Shown here: positions 18,950 through 28,124 of the stretch, one piece after another | Position numbering within the stretch: position 1 is the first letter of the stretch | How the letters are laid out: every line of letters begins with the position of its first letter | NCBI RefSeq assembly: GCF_000688395.1 | Contig: NZ_JIAG01000003.1 | Span: 62,001-126,000 of the forward strand | Length of the DNA: 64,000 nt | Reading direction: 5' to 3' | DNA from: Haematomicrobium sanguinis DSM 21259 | Lineage (GTDB): Bacteria > Actinomycetota > Actinomycetes > Actinomycetales > Micrococcaceae | Position numbers and translations under genes: made by a program | The notes under the pieces: model-generated | What the model saw: only the letters and a program-made list of their open reading frames with translations | What the model was told of the DNA's origin: nothing | Database searches by the model: none

Positions 18950-20602
18950 TTATCCCGGCGAGCACTGGCCGTTGCCCGCCACCAATTGTGTGAGTGTGGC
19001 AATATCGCCGATCTCGGCGAGGTACTGCAACTCTTCCAAGGTGGCTTGCCGCGGCGAATTCGCATCACCCGCGCCCGAGCCTGCGCCCGTGTCACCCGCA
19101 CCAGCGTCGCCTGAGCCAGCGCCAGCGTCACCCGAGCCTGCATCGCTGCCACCGTTCCCGGAACCGGTACCTGCCGAGCCTTGATCGCCGCCGCCGGCAT
19201 CGCTTGCCGGGCTCGGTGGGTTCAAAACCTCGTCGACGCGTTGCTGAATGTAGGCGAAGTCCGGGTAGGTGGTGAACGTGTCGTCACCCATATCCGGCGG
19301 CCCGACCGTCAAACGGATGACCGGCTGATCCCGGGACTTCATCGCCAGGGAGGTGAAGGAGCCCAACTGATCTTGCGGGATATCGGTTTCAATCACCTGG
19401 GTTCCGGCGTTCGCGATTTCCTCGAACTTCGTCAGAATCGTTTGCGGGTTGATCTGTTTAATGATTGCTTGTTGCACGCATTGCTGACGCAGAATGCGCT
19501 CATAGTCATTGGAGAGATACCGCGACCTGGCGAACCACAGCGCCTGGCGTCCATCGAGCTTCTGGGTGCCTGGGGCAATCCATTCCTTGGGCGGGTATTT
19601 TTGGGTGGTGCCGGGGATGTCGTAATACTCGATCGGCACCCAATTGCCGACATTGACGGTGATCCCGCCAAGTGCGTTGACCATTTGTTCAAAACCGGCC
19701 ATGTCAATGATCACGTAGGCCTGAATTTTCATGCCGAGCACGCCTTCGGCGGCGTCCACCATGGCTTGTGCGCCCGGGTCTTTCGCGTCCGGATACAGGT
19801 TCGCGTAATTGTTCGTGACCTCGGTGTAGAGGCTGTTAATAATGCATTCGTCGCCGCAGTTGTACCCCTCCGGGTACACGCTCTTCAGCGGAGAGTCATC
19901 CGGGAACGGCGCATTTTGCAGGTTTCGCGGAATCGAAATGGTGGTGGCCTGGCCGGTCTTGGCGTCCACGCTGAATACGGCGATGGAATCTGGCCGGCGC
20001 CCGGAGCGATCCTCCCCGGCGTCGCCGCCCATCAGGAGGAAGTTGTAGCGCCCCTCCACCGGATCGATCGCGGGCCGTGCATCGAAGATTTCGCTGATCG
20101 TGCCGCGAGTGACGTTGAGCAAATAGGCGCCGTAGCCCAAACCGGCGGCCGGAACAATGGTCAGCACCAACACCATGAGCACGGTCACCACCCGCAAGCC
20201 CGGTGCCAGAAGCCGCACCTGCAGGAGCCGCAGCGTGTTGAGAAACATGACAACCCAGAAGATCGCCAAGAAAATGAGCAGTGCGATCCACACAAAGATC
20301 AAGAAGCGATTCGTGACCAGGTTGATGAGCATTTCCCGGTTCACCACGGCCAGCACAATGGCAATAATGGCAAGCAACCAGGTGGCAAACGTAATGACCA
20401 GCGCCTTGCGGCCCAGCTTCTTGTTCCCGGCGGCAATTTGCGCCGCACCGGGCATAAAGAAGGAGAGCACAATCAGCAAAAATGCTCTCTTGGTGCGTTG
20501 CGTATTGGTTGCCGCTTCCGGATTGCGCACCGGATCGGTCAGACCGGACGGCCGTGCGCCCGCCGCACGTGCACCGGGGCTCGGGTGTGAGGGATAGCTC
20601 AT
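18950..20602 (-). CDS. LytR-CpsA-Psr (LCP) family glycopolymer transferase
   Basis: Membrane protein of 550 aa that attaches glycopolymers to peptidoglycan. Four hydrophobic segments fill residues about 40-165, then an extracytoplasmic LCP domain with [20 protein letters not shown] (pyrophosphate-binding Asp/Arg), [19 protein letters not shown] and [22 protein letters not shown] Gly/Ser/Asp/Ala linker ([20 protein letters not shown]) precedes a short terminal helix. ATG 20602 overlaps the purE stop by 4 nt; the manA start is 31 nt downstream. The position next to manA and GtrA fits wall-polysaccharide assembly. Confidence 0.93.
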   Translation of the reverse strand: MSYPSHPSPGARAAGARPSGLTDPVRNPEAATNTQRTKRAFLLIVLSFFMPGAAQIAAGNKKLGRKALVITFATWLLAIIAIVLAVVNREMLINLVTNRFLIFVWIALLIFLAIFWVVMFLNTLRLLQVRLLAPGLRVVTVLMVLVLTIVPAAGLGYGAYLLNVTRGTISEIFDARPAIDPVEGRYNFLLMGGDAGEDRSGRRPDSIAVFSVDAKTGQATTISIPRNLQNAPFPDDSPLKSVYPEGYNCGDECIINSLYTEVTNNYANLYPDAKDPGAQAMVDAAEGVLGMKIQAYVIIDMAGFEQMVNALGGITVNVGNWVPIEYYDIPGTTQKYPPKEWIAPGTQKLDGRQALWFARSRYLSNDYERILRQQCVQQAIIKQINPQTILTKFEEIANAGTQVIETDIPQDQLGSFTSLAMKSRDQPVIRLTVGPPDMGDDTFTTYPDFAYIQQRVDEVLNPPSPASDAGGGDQGSAGTGSGNGGSDAGSGDAGAGSGDAGAGDTGAGSGAGDANSPRQATLEELQYLAEIGDIATLTQLVAGNGQCSPG

Positions 20603-21135
20603 TCGCCCGCTTTCATCGAGGCAACCTGTTCGCGAAGGGATTCGCCCTTGGCATACGCGCTCTGTTGCAGCGAGGCAGCAAAATCGCGGAGCCGTTCACG
20701 CAAGACCGGGTCGCCGGAAGCCGCCAGGATCCGCACCGCCAACAGACCCGCATTCCGCGCGCCGCCAATGGACACCGTCGCCACCGGGATCCCGGCCGGC
20801 ATTTGCACAATGGAGAGCAAGGAATCCATGCCGTCCAAATGCTTGAGCGGAACCGGTACGCCCACCACGGGTAGGGTCGTGACCGAGGCCAGCATTCCCG
20901 GCAAATGCGCCGCGCCGCCGGCGCCGGCAATAATCACTTCGAGTCCGCGATCGGCAGCCGCCTGGCCATACGAGATCATTTGCTCCGGCATGCGGTGCGC
21001 GGAAACCACGTCCGCCTCAAACGCCACACCGAACTCTTGCAGCAGCAACGCCGCTTCCTTCATGACGGACCAATCCGAATCCGATCCCATCACTATGCCC
21101 ACGCGGGGCGCGTGAGTTGCTACAGACTCGCTCAC
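20599..21135 (-). CDS. purE: N5-carboxyaminoimidazole ribonucleotide mutase
   Basis: Purine-biosynthesis enzyme of 178 aa converting N5-CAIR to CAIR. The class I PurE signature is clear: [22 protein letters not shown] with the catalytic histidine, and [15 protein letters not shown]. It works directly after PurK, whose gene overlaps the purE start GTG by 4 nt. The next gene downstream (LCP) overlaps its stop by 4 nt. Confidence 0.97.
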   Translation of the reverse strand: MSESVATHAPRVGIVMGSDSDWSVMKEAALLLQEFGVAFEADVVSAHRMPEQMISYGQAAADRGLEVIIAGAGGAAHLPGMLASVTTLPVVGVPVPLKHLDGMDSLLSIVQMPAGIPVATVSIGGARNAGLLAVRILAASGDPVLRERLRDFAASLQQSAYAKGESLREQVASMKAGE

Positions 21136-22280
21136 GGTGTTTTTCCTTCCCGAATGATCTCGACCACTTCTCTGACCTTAGCGAGAGAACTTTCGAGATT
21201 GCTGGAGATCGGCATGTTGACATGCCCGACCTTCCGCCCCGGGCGCACCGACTTTCCGTAATTGTGGATCTTCGCCTCCGGCGCCGCCGCCCACGCAGAT
21301 GCGTACATGGACGCTAAATCCGCGTTGGAACCGCCGAGGATATTTTTCATGACCGTACCCGAACCCAGCACCGACACCGAAGCCAACGGCAAATCGGCTA
21401 CCGCGCGCAGGTGCTGTTCAAACTGCGAGGCGGTGCATCCGTCTTGCGTCCAGTGACCGGTGTTGTGCGGGCGCATCGCCAACTCATTAATAAGGAAGGA
21501 GTCACCCACCTGAAACATCTCGACCGCAAACGTTCCGACGATCCCCAACGAGCTGCCAATGCGCCGGGCCGCTTCGCTCGCGGCCGCGGCCACCGTCGCA
21601 TCCAGGTCCGGGGCCGGCGCGTACACCTCATCGCACACCCCATCGACCTGGACGGTATGCACCACCGGCCACACCGCCACGTCGCCGGAAGCATTGCGCG
21701 CGGCCATGGCGGACAACTCGCGCTCAAAGGGCACAAACTGCTCAACCAGCACCTGTCCGGAAGAAAACCACTCAAGGATGGCATCGGCGTCGTTCTTCTC
21801 GCGAAGCACCGCCACGCCCTTGCCGTCATAGCCGCCCCGCGGTGTCTTGGCGACCACCGGCCAACCAATCTCATCGCCAAACGCCACCACCTCGGCAACC
21901 GAGGAAACGGCACGCCAGGCCGGATTCGGCAACCCGAGTTCGTCAATGCGCTCGCGCATCTTCACCTTGTCCTGCGCGTAAATCAGCGCCTCAGGTCCCG
22001 GCCGCACCGCGACACCGCGCGCGACCAATTCCGTCAAAAACTCGGTGGGCACATGCTCATGGTCAAATGTGAGAACGTCCACAGTCTCGGCAAACGCGTT
22101 GAGGGTCGCAAAATCCCGGTAATCACCGACAGTGGTGGCCACAATGGCGCTCACCGCGGATACATCGGCCGATTCGGCCAAACACCGCAATTCGAGGCCC
22201 ATTTCCACCGCTGGCGCGGCCATCATGCGCGCCAATTGTCCGCCGCCAACAACACCAATCACAGGAGAATTCACGCTCAT
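21132..22280 (-). CDS. purK: N5-carboxyaminoimidazole ribonucleotide synthase
   Basis: ATP-grasp enzyme of about 382 aa that carboxylates AIR with bicarbonate; first gene of the operon. Motifs: [12 protein letters not shown] at the N-terminus, [16 protein letters not shown] in the ATP-binding lid and [15 protein letters not shown] near the active site. ATG 22280 is annotated, but a TACGCT box at 22287-22282 is only 1 nt from it and exactly 7 nt from an in-frame GTG at 22274, so a leaderless start at that GTG is at least as likely. Confidence 0.95.
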   Translation of the reverse strand: MSVNSPVIGVVGGGQLARMMAAPAVEMGLELRCLAESADVSAVSAIVATTVGDYRDFATLNAFAETVDVLTFDHEHVPTEFLTELVARGVAVRPGPEALIYAQDKVKMRERIDELGLPNPAWRAVSSVAEVVAFGDEIGWPVVAKTPRGGYDGKGVAVLREKNDADAILEWFSSGQVLVEQFVPFERELSAMAARNASGDVAVWPVVHTVQVDGVCDEVYAPAPDLDATVAAAASEAARRIGSSLGIVGTFAVEMFQVGDSFLINELAMRPHNTGHWTQDGCTASQFEQHLRAVADLPLASVSVLGSGTVMKNILGGSNADLASMYASAWAAAPEAKIHNYGKSVRPGRKVGHVNMPISSNLESSLAKVREVVEIIREGKTP

Positions 22281-22365
22281 TAGCGTACCCAAGTGCGGCG
22301 CGGCTCGCGCCATCGAGATCGGCAATTTCGCCCGCCAGGCCATGCCGCGTCCCAGAATCTGGCCT

Positions 22366-22371
22366 TACAAT
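22366..22371 (+). promoter_or_regulatory. -10 box TACAAT upstream of GtrA gene
   Basis: TACAAT lies about 57 nt before ATG 22429; no convincing -35 hexamer. Confidence 0.4.
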
Positions 22372-22428
22372 AATGAGTTGGACCATCTTTGCCGCGCTTC
22401 ACCGGCATCCATCACACCGCGGAGGGAC

Positions 22429-23013
22429 ATGCTGACCCGGATCACCACCAAGTTGCAAAACTTGGCGTCACTGTTTTGGCGAGAACTCGCCAAATTCGGT
22501 GTGATTGGCGGAATCGCTTTCATCATTGACTCCGGTCTCACGTGGTGGCTTTTCCACGGCCCGATGTCCGATAGCGAGGTCAAGGCCAAGGTTGTCGCAA
22601 CGCTCGTGGCCACCATTTTCGCCTGGTTCGGCAACCGGTATTGGACCTTCCGGCACCGCAAACGCAATAACGCCCTGCGCGAGGGGCTGATGTTCGCGCT
22701 CATGAACGGCGTTGGACTCGCGATCGCGGCCGGTTGCGTGGGCCTGGCGAAGTACGTCTTCAATATCAACGACAAGTTCTGGCTGTTTGTCGCCGGCAAT
22801 ATTGTCGGCGTGGCGCTTGGCACCATCTTCCGCTGGTTTGCTTACCGATTCTGGGTCTTCAACGAGGAAATGGACCAGGATCCGGCCTTTGCCGGCGACC
22901 ACGAACTCTTCGAGGGCCAAGAGGGCGCAGACCATGTCCAACCCGTCGCCGCAGGCAAACCCGGCGATCAAGTTCCCACCACGACCGGCCCGCTACCCAG
23001 CCAGCAGCCCTAA
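22429..23013 (+). CDS. GtrA-like membrane protein
   Basis: Small integral membrane protein of 194 aa with four membrane helices (FGVIGGIAFIIDSGLTWWLF, then two central helices, then AGNIVGVALGTIFRWFAYRFWVF). GtrA proteins are linked to flipping or transfer of polyprenol-linked sugars for cell-wall polysaccharides. The WFGNRYWTFRHRKR motif is characteristic. ATG 22429 follows GGAGGG. About 45 acidic, proline-rich C-terminal residues are disordered. Its TAA overlaps the stop of the convergent gene. Confidence 0.9.
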   Translation: MLTRITTKLQNLASLFWRELAKFGVIGGIAFIIDSGLTWWLFHGPMSDSEVKAKVVATLVATIFAWFGNRYWTFRHRKRNNALREGLMFALMNGVGLAIAAGCVGLAKYVFNINDKFWLFVAGNIVGVALGTIFRWFAYRFWVFNEEMDQDPAFAGDHELFEGQEGADHVQPVAAGKPGDQVPTTTGPLPSQQP

Positions 23014-23801
23014 AGCGTGATTCGCGTGTCGGCCAGTTCGGCGCGCGCCACACGCTCCACATCCTCGGTGCCCGCTTGCACCAGCACCAGCGTGCCGCCC
23101 CGCGCCCACACCGAGAGCGCACGTGATAGCGCCGCACTCAAGTGCCGCGGGTTGCGTTCGGCATCAATTCCGTCAAGAAGTACGACGGCGTGTTCCCCAC
23201 CGGTTGCCTTGCCCGCCTGGGGTGCCGCTCGCTCGAGCGATTCGATGAGCTCATCCAAGGACAGCGACGAGCGCCGGTGCGGGGTGAAGTCATCGGCTTC
23301 GAGACGGATCTCTTGCGCAAAGTCGATATCCATGACGTGAAGGTCGCCGCCAAACGCGGTGCCAAGGTTTGTGGTGTCGAGGCGGATCACCGCGGCATAG
23401 TCGCTTTCACGATGACCCTGGAGATCGCGCCACCCGTCATCCAGGGAGCGGGAGGTAGCAAGGATATCGGGCTCGAGATGCGCGGAGGCAGATTCAACCT
23501 CGGCTTCAATGTTGAGCGAAAAATTTGCCGTCCAGGCGGCGAATGCCAGCGCAAGCGATTTCCAGTGCACCGGAGCGTCGAGAGTGAGGTGCGGCGCATC
23601 CGGATTCTCGGTGTGCTGAGTAATCAGGTTCGCCGATTTGGAGACCCAATTATGGAAGACCCGGCCGCTCAGTTCGATGCGTTCGCCATCGGCGTTGTAC
23701 CAAACCAGGACCGGTTTAGCCGCTAAAACGGTGCGGAAACTCTCGAAAAGCTCGTGGAGCGTTGCGGGCCGTGGGATTGACGAAGCGGTACCGATCTGCA
23801 C
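23010..23801 (-). CDS. TIGR03089-type actinobacterial protein
   Basis: Conserved actinobacterial protein of 263 aa that resembles a shortened, catalytically unproven AMP-binding-enzyme fold (LVWYNADGERIELSGRVFHNWVSKSANLI near the N-terminus). It lacks the AMP-binding P-loop and C-terminal lid of true ligases. It lies with LCP, purE and purK, as family members commonly do. GTG 23801 stands 7 nt after a TAGGCT box, a leaderless start. Function unknown. Its stop overlaps that of the GtrA gene. Confidence 0.8.
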   Translation of the reverse strand: MQIGTASSIPRPATLHELFESFRTVLAAKPVLVWYNADGERIELSGRVFHNWVSKSANLITQHTENPDAPHLTLDAPVHWKSLALAFAAWTANFSLNIEAEVESASAHLEPDILATSRSLDDGWRDLQGHRESDYAAVIRLDTTNLGTAFGGDLHVMDIDFAQEIRLEADDFTPHRRSSLSLDELIESLERAAPQAGKATGGEHAVVLLDGIDAERNPRHLSAALSRALSVWARGGTLVLVQAGTEDVERVARAELADTRITL

Positions 23802-23808
23802 GGTTTTC

Positions 23809-23814
23809 AGCCTA
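23809..23814 (-). promoter_or_regulatory. -10 box TAGGCT, leaderless start
   Basis: TAGGCT on the minus strand ends 7 nt before GTG 23801. Confidence 0.55.
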
Positions 23815-23935
23815 GTGCGCCGTGAGTGTGTTTGCGCTATTTGGGTCCGGACGGCACGCCCATGCGACGGTCGCCGGTGCTCGGCGTGGCGTGCGAAAAA
23901 TACGGATCTTCCGGGATTCTTTTGCACAAGTGAGC

Positions 23936-23965
23936 TTGACGGTAGGCGTATTACAACAGTGTAAT
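23936..23965 (+). promoter_or_regulatory. whiB promoter with palindromic spacer/-10
   Basis: TTGACG (23936-23941) and TGTAAT (23960-23965) are 18 nt apart. ATTACAACAGTGTAAT (23950-23965) is a perfect 6-4-6 inverted repeat overlapping the -10, a plausible operator. Confidence 0.55.
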
Positions 23966-24014
23966 TAGATATCGGAATCGAGAAAGCACGTACGTGGCAA
24001 CGCAGGGGACACTA

Positions 24015-24050
24015 GGTCAAGTTGCAACATCTGTACATCCACACTTGACC
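24015..24050 (+). other. Inverted repeat in the whiB leader
   Basis: GGTCAAGT (24015-24022) and ACTTGACC (24043-24050) are 8-nt arms 20 nt apart, 37 nt before the whiB start. It may be a leader hairpin or a second regulator site. Confidence 0.4.
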
Positions 24051-24087
24051 CAACCCACCATGAACAGGCAATCGGCCGGGAGGTAAA

Positions 24088-24666
24088 ATGGAAAGCTCAG
24101 CACAGGCGAAGTTCGACTCGCAATTGGCGGCGCAGTCGGCCTCTCAGTACGGGACTCGGGCGGTACCTGCGGACTGGTTCCTCGACCCTGCCGACCCCGA
24201 AGCCCAGGAGCGATTCCGTTCCGGCACATCGTTAGAAGAGCAAGCGACCGCGTTCCTCGAAGCGCACACCGCGTTGGACGCCGATACCGAACTCCTCGCC
24301 CCAGGTACCGGGGCGGACCTGCTCACCTTCCCGGAACCGGTAGCGCCGGCCGCGCCCAAGAAGACCAGCCGCGCCAAAGAAACTGACAAGCCCAACAACG
24401 TCTGGCTGGGCATGCCTCTGGTGGACACCGGATTCGATGACGAGGGCGAGCTCAGCTGGCAAGCAGACGCACTGTGCGCGCAGACCGACCCGGAAGCCTT
24501 TTTCCCGGAAAAGGGCGGATCCACTCGCGACGCAAAAAAGGTCTGCGGCGAATGCACCGTGAAATCCGAGTGCCTGGAGTATGCTCTGGCACATGACGAG
24601 CGCTTTGGCATTTGGGGTGGCCTCTCCGAGCGCGAACGACGCAAATTGAGGAAGCGAGCAGTCTAA
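24088..24666 (+). CDS. WhiB-family transcriptional regulator
   Basis: Iron-sulfur regulator of 192 aa. The C-terminal WhiB domain has all four cluster ligands: Cys130, Cys153, Cys156 and Cys162 (CGECTVKSEC), the turn GIWGG at 174-178 and a basic DNA-binding tail RERRKLRKRAV. About 115 N-terminal residues are acidic, Ala/Pro-rich and not conserved, making it longer than the usual 80-130 aa. Its place before a glycosyltransferase, DUF5719 and DUF3499 matches the WhiB2/WhmD locus, linked to cell division in mycobacteria; orthology is inference. A GGGAGG ribosome site precedes ATG 24088. Confidence 0.92.
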   Translation: MESSAQAKFDSQLAAQSASQYGTRAVPADWFLDPADPEAQERFRSGTSLEEQATAFLEAHTALDADTELLAPGTGADLLTFPEPVAPAAPKKTSRAKETDKPNNVWLGMPLVDTGFDDEGELSWQADALCAQTDPEAFFPEKGGSTRDAKKVCGECTVKSECLEYALAHDERFGIWGGLSERERRKLRKRAV

Positions 24667-27600
24667 TTATTCAGGCAGTATCAGTTACTGCCATTGTTGT
24701 AGCGCACAATGGCGACCGGTTCCTCCCCAGAACTCTCAGCGACCTCGGCAAACAAACCCGACTGCCCGATCACGTCATCGGAGTAGATGCCGGGTCCACC
24801 GACGACTCCCTACAAGAGCTACGATCAGGCCTGCCCGAAGGAAGCCCCGTAATATCCGGGGACGCGCGCGGGGGATTTGGCGCCCAGGTCCGCGCGGCAC
24901 TGGAGCATTCGAGCAGTCCGCGAGACTCCGACACGTCCCAACAGTGGCTGTGGCTGCTGCACGATGACAGCGCACCGGCCCCCGACGCCCTCCAACTGCT
25001 TTTGGAGGCGGTGGAACGCGCTCCGTCGGTAACCATTGCCGGAGCGAAACTCCTGGAAGGCGATGACCCGGAAAAGCTCCAAGAAGTGGGCTTGAGCATT
25101 AGCCGCTGGGCCGAACGTCAAACACTCATTGGAACCGACGAACTCGACCAGGGACAGTATGACCAGCGCAGCGACACCTTTGCCGTCAACAGTGCCGGCA
25201 TGCTGGTTCGGCGCGATCTCTTTGAGCACCTGGGCGGTTTCGACCCGGCTTTGCACGGCACGGGCGACGATATCGACCTGAGCTGGCGCAACCGTTTAGC
25301 CGGTCACCGCGTTGTAGTGGTGCCCGCCGCGCGCATGGTTCACCAGGGCAAGCGAGGCAACCAGAACGCGCACCTGGGTGCCAGCCGCAGCGCCGAAGTG
25401 TTCCTGCGGCTAAAGTTTGCGCCGCTGTGGAAAGTGCCCTTCCTCGCCGTCGGCGCGGTTCTTGGCGGTCTGTGGCGTTTCCTCGCCGGCATGTTGGCAA
25501 AGAATCCGTCCTACGGGTTCTCGCAACTGTTTGCCAGCATTGCCGGGGTGTGTAAACCGTTCGCACTGATGCGCTCACGATCCTCGGTCAAAAAGACCCG
25601 CACTCTGCCGCGCTCGGTGGTCTCCGACTTGATTGTCCCGCGTGCCGAAGTTCGCGCGCACCGCAAAGCACTCGTGGACGTCGCGAGCGAAAACGTCTAC
25701 GGGGATGGGACCGGCTCCGATAGCGGCGAATACGTTCCCAGCGGCGACAGCGCCGATGATTTTGAATCGCTCGCGACACCCAACCGGCTGTGGTCCGGGT
25801 TTGGCGCGATTCTTGCCGTCATCGTTCTGGGCGCGCTGGGTCTCGTTGGCATGAGTTCGCTGATCGGCGCGGAAGCGCTGACGGGAGGGGCGATGTTGCC
25901 CGTCTCGGAAAAGCTCACCGAAATTTGGGCCAATGCCTCGACCTGGTGGATTGGTTTAGGGTCGGGACTGGCCGCTCACGCAGATCCCTTCGGCTACGTG
26001 CTTTTTGTATTGGGCATCCTCGGCTTCGGCGACGCCAACGCCGCCGTTGTCGCGCTGACTCTGCTGAGCCTGCCGTTAGCCGGACTGTCCATGTGGTTTG
26101 CGTCCGCCGCGTTCACCGCCCGGCGGGGCCTGCGATTGTGGGCGGCGTTCTTGTGGGGGAGCGCACCCGCATTGTTTGCGGCCCTTGGCAACGGCCGGCT
26201 GGGTGCGCTCATCACCCACATTGTTCTACCACTCCTGTTGCTGGCCATCGTGCGTTCGGTCGGCGCCGCAACGCTCAAGATTCGCGGGTCCGCTCGCCAG
26301 CCCGGTGAGCGCATCACGGTAGCCGGTACCGGAGGGGTCCGCTCCTGGACAGCGGCCGCCGCGGCCGGGTTGCTGCTCGCGGTCGTCACGGCAAGCGCGC
26401 CTGCGCTGTCACTCGTGCTCATCCTGGCGGTGCTGATACTCATTGTGACCCTGCGCCGCCGCGCCGTCACGCTGTGGTGGACGCTTGCCCTGCCGCTGAC
26501 CCTCATCGCAGGACAAGCGGTGTTTGGAATCTGGCGGTGGCAGGCTCTCTTGGGCGACCCGGGCTTCCCGCTCTACTCTCAAGCCGCCCCGGCCTGGCAG
26601 CAAGTGCTCGGGTTCCCCGCGCAGTTTGATGCGACCGACTCCCTCGCGGCCCTCGGGTTCACCGCGTCGATCCCGGCGCCCTGGGCGCTGATCGCCGCTA
26701 TCTGCATTGGCGGACCGCTGGTCGTGGTGGCCATTGCCTCACTGTTCCTCGGCGGACCCAAGCGAGTCATGGCGCGTTACCTCTGGGTGCTCGCAGTGCT
26801 GGCGCTCGTGAGCTCGGTGCTGAGCCAAACCGTGGTGACGGCGGTAGCGCCCAACGCGCTGGTGAGCCCCTTTACCGGTCCCTTCGTGTCGCTACTCGTG
26901 TTGTCCTTGGCCGCCGCCGCGCTCATCGGCGCGGACCGATTGCTCACCCGGCCGGCACCCCGGGGTGAAATTTCCCGGCCCGATGCTCGGCCGCGGGTGC
27001 GTGCGGTAGGAGGCATCGCCGTCGTGCTTCTTGCCATTTCCCCGCTGGTTTCCGCCGGGCTCTGGCTGCTTCCCCAACTCACCGGGGCGCAGGCGGGGCA
27101 AGACAGCACCTTGCTGGCCGCGGAGAAGCAGGTGCGCTCTTCGAGCCCGGAACTGATTCCGGCAACGGCCGCCGACCGGGCGCTGAGCGGTGAGCGCACG
27201 GCGACTCTTGTGCTCACGCCGGATGATAGCGACCGGGTTCAAGCCAGTCTCATGCGCGGGGCCGGGACGAGCCTGGATCAAATGTCCACGGCGTATGTCG
27301 CCAAGGATTTGCGCGGCACGGCCTTTGCGCCCGAGATTGCCGAGGATGATGGTGCAACCGCGGTGCTCAAGCGGACCGTGGCGAGCATTGTGGCAGGTCA
27401 AGGCACAGACCCCCGGGCCGATTTACGCGAACTGGGCGTCGCTTTTGTGGTGCTTGCCGATCGGGGTACCGCAAGCCAGGTCATGGCACCGCAAATTGAC
27501 TCGGTTGTCGGGCTCTCGTCCGTGGGGAAGACCGATACCGGCTGGCTGTGGCGCGTGGGCGGTGCGATCAGCGAAGGCGGCGAAGAAAGTACCGAGTACG

Positions 27601-28124
27601 CCACCGGTTTTGCGCGCATTTCGGATGCCAACGGGGCAACCCTTTCTGTCGTCGATGCCGGGCCGCTGAGCGTGAACACGTCGATCGATGCGGGGCCGGC
27701 CGGACGCGAGCTGGTCCTCTCCGAGCGCAGCGACCGGGGCTGGGTTGCGACCCTGGACGGTCAACGCCTCGAACCTTCCGGTGGCGATGGGCAGGACTCC
27801 TGGGCGCAACGCTTTGCCTTGCCGGAAAGCGGCGGACTGTTGAAGGTGGAGTACCGCAGCCCGTTCTCGCCATGGCTGGAGATCGCACAAGTACTCGTGC
27901 TGGCGCTGACCGTGCTGTTGGCAATTCCACTGCCCACCGGCGCGCGCACCGGGCGGGCTTCGCCTGCGCCGCAGCGGGCTGGGGCTACCGGCACGGGGCG
28001 AAAGCGGAAGCCCGACCAGGAGAACGCCGCAACGCCCGCGGCTCCGGCGGTTGCGGCGGCTGAAGACACTGATGAAACTCTTCCGCGCAAAAAAGACAAC
28101 GATGAGGCACAGGTGAGCTCATGA
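24612..28124 (+). CDS. Family 2 glycosyltransferase fused to a large membrane domain
   Basis: Very large protein of up to 1170 aa. After VTAIVVAHNGDRFLPRTL it has a GT-A fold with VDAGSTDDS, HDDSAPAPDAL and, at about 215-245, GTGDDIDLSWRNRLAGHRV (catalytic region). From about residue 395 on there are a dozen or so membrane helices, then an extracytoplasmic domain and a charged tail. It is the usual partner of whiB in actinobacteria and is likely to act in wall-polysaccharide synthesis. The start is uncertain: no ATG, GTG or TTG occurs in frame between the whiB stop and the conserved core; the choices are TTG 24612 inside whiB or a rare ATT at 24666/24669. The stop overlaps the next start (ATGA). 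Confidence 0.85.
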   Translation: MGWPLRARTTQIEEASSLIIQAVSVTAIVVAHNGDRFLPRTLSDLGKQTRLPDHVIGVDAGSTDDSLQELRSGLPEGSPVISGDARGGFGAQVRAALEHSSSPRDSDTSQQWLWLLHDDSAPAPDALQLLLEAVERAPSVTIAGAKLLEGDDPEKLQEVGLSISRWAERQTLIGTDELDQGQYDQRSDTFAVNSAGMLVRRDLFEHLGGFDPALHGTGDDIDLSWRNRLAGHRVVVVPAARMVHQGKRGNQNAHLGASRSAEVFLRLKFAPLWKVPFLAVGAVLGGLWRFLAGMLAKNPSYGFSQLFASIAGVCKPFALMRSRSSVKKTRTLPRSVVSDLIVPRAEVRAHRKALVDVASENVYGDGTGSDSGEYVPSGDSADDFESLATPNRLWSGFGAILAVIVLGALGLVGMSSLIGAEALTGGAMLPVSEKLTEIWANASTWWIGLGSGLAAHADPFGYVLFVLGILGFGDANAAVVALTLLSLPLAGLSMWFASAAFTARRGLRLWAAFLWGSAPALFAALGNGRLGALITHIVLPLLLLAIVRSVGAATLKIRGSARQPGERITVAGTGGVRSWTAAAAAGLLLAVVTASAPALSLVLILAVLILIVTLRRRAVTLWWTLALPLTLIAGQAVFGIWRWQALLGDPGFPLYSQAAPAWQQVLGFPAQFDATDSLAALGFTASIPAPWALIAAICIGGPLVVVAIASLFLGGPKRVMARYLWVLAVLALVSSVLSQTVVTAVAPNALVSPFTGPFVSLLVLSLAAAALIGADRLLTRPAPRGEISRPDARPRVRAVGGIAVVLLAISPLVSAGLWLLPQLTGAQAGQDSTLLAAEKQVRSSSPELIPATAADRALSGERTATLVLTPDDSDRVQASLMRGAGTSLDQMSTAYVAKDLRGTAFAPEIAEDDGATAVLKRTVASIVAGQGTDPRADLRELGVAFVVLADRGTASQVMAPQIDSVVGLSSVGKTDTGWLWRVGGAISEGGEESTEYATGFARISDANGATLSVVDAGPLSVNTSIDAGPAGRELVLSERSDRGWVATLDGQRLEPSGGDGQDSWAQRFALPESGGLLKVEYRSPFSPWLEIAQVLVLALTVLLAIPLPTGARTGRASPAPQRAGATGTGRKRKPDQENAATPAAPAVAAAEDTDETLPRKKDNDEAQVSS
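27013..27025 (+). repeat. Dispersed 13-mer, copy 7
   Basis: Exact copy inside the glycosyltransferase gene at the edge of a membrane helix; the sense strand encodes GGIAVVLL, so a different frame and strand from the DGDAS copies. Confidence 0.85.

Noticed and set aside
19181-20590. 469-codon plus-strand open frame opposite the LCP gene
   Set aside because: Shadow; no domain motif and no ribosome site.
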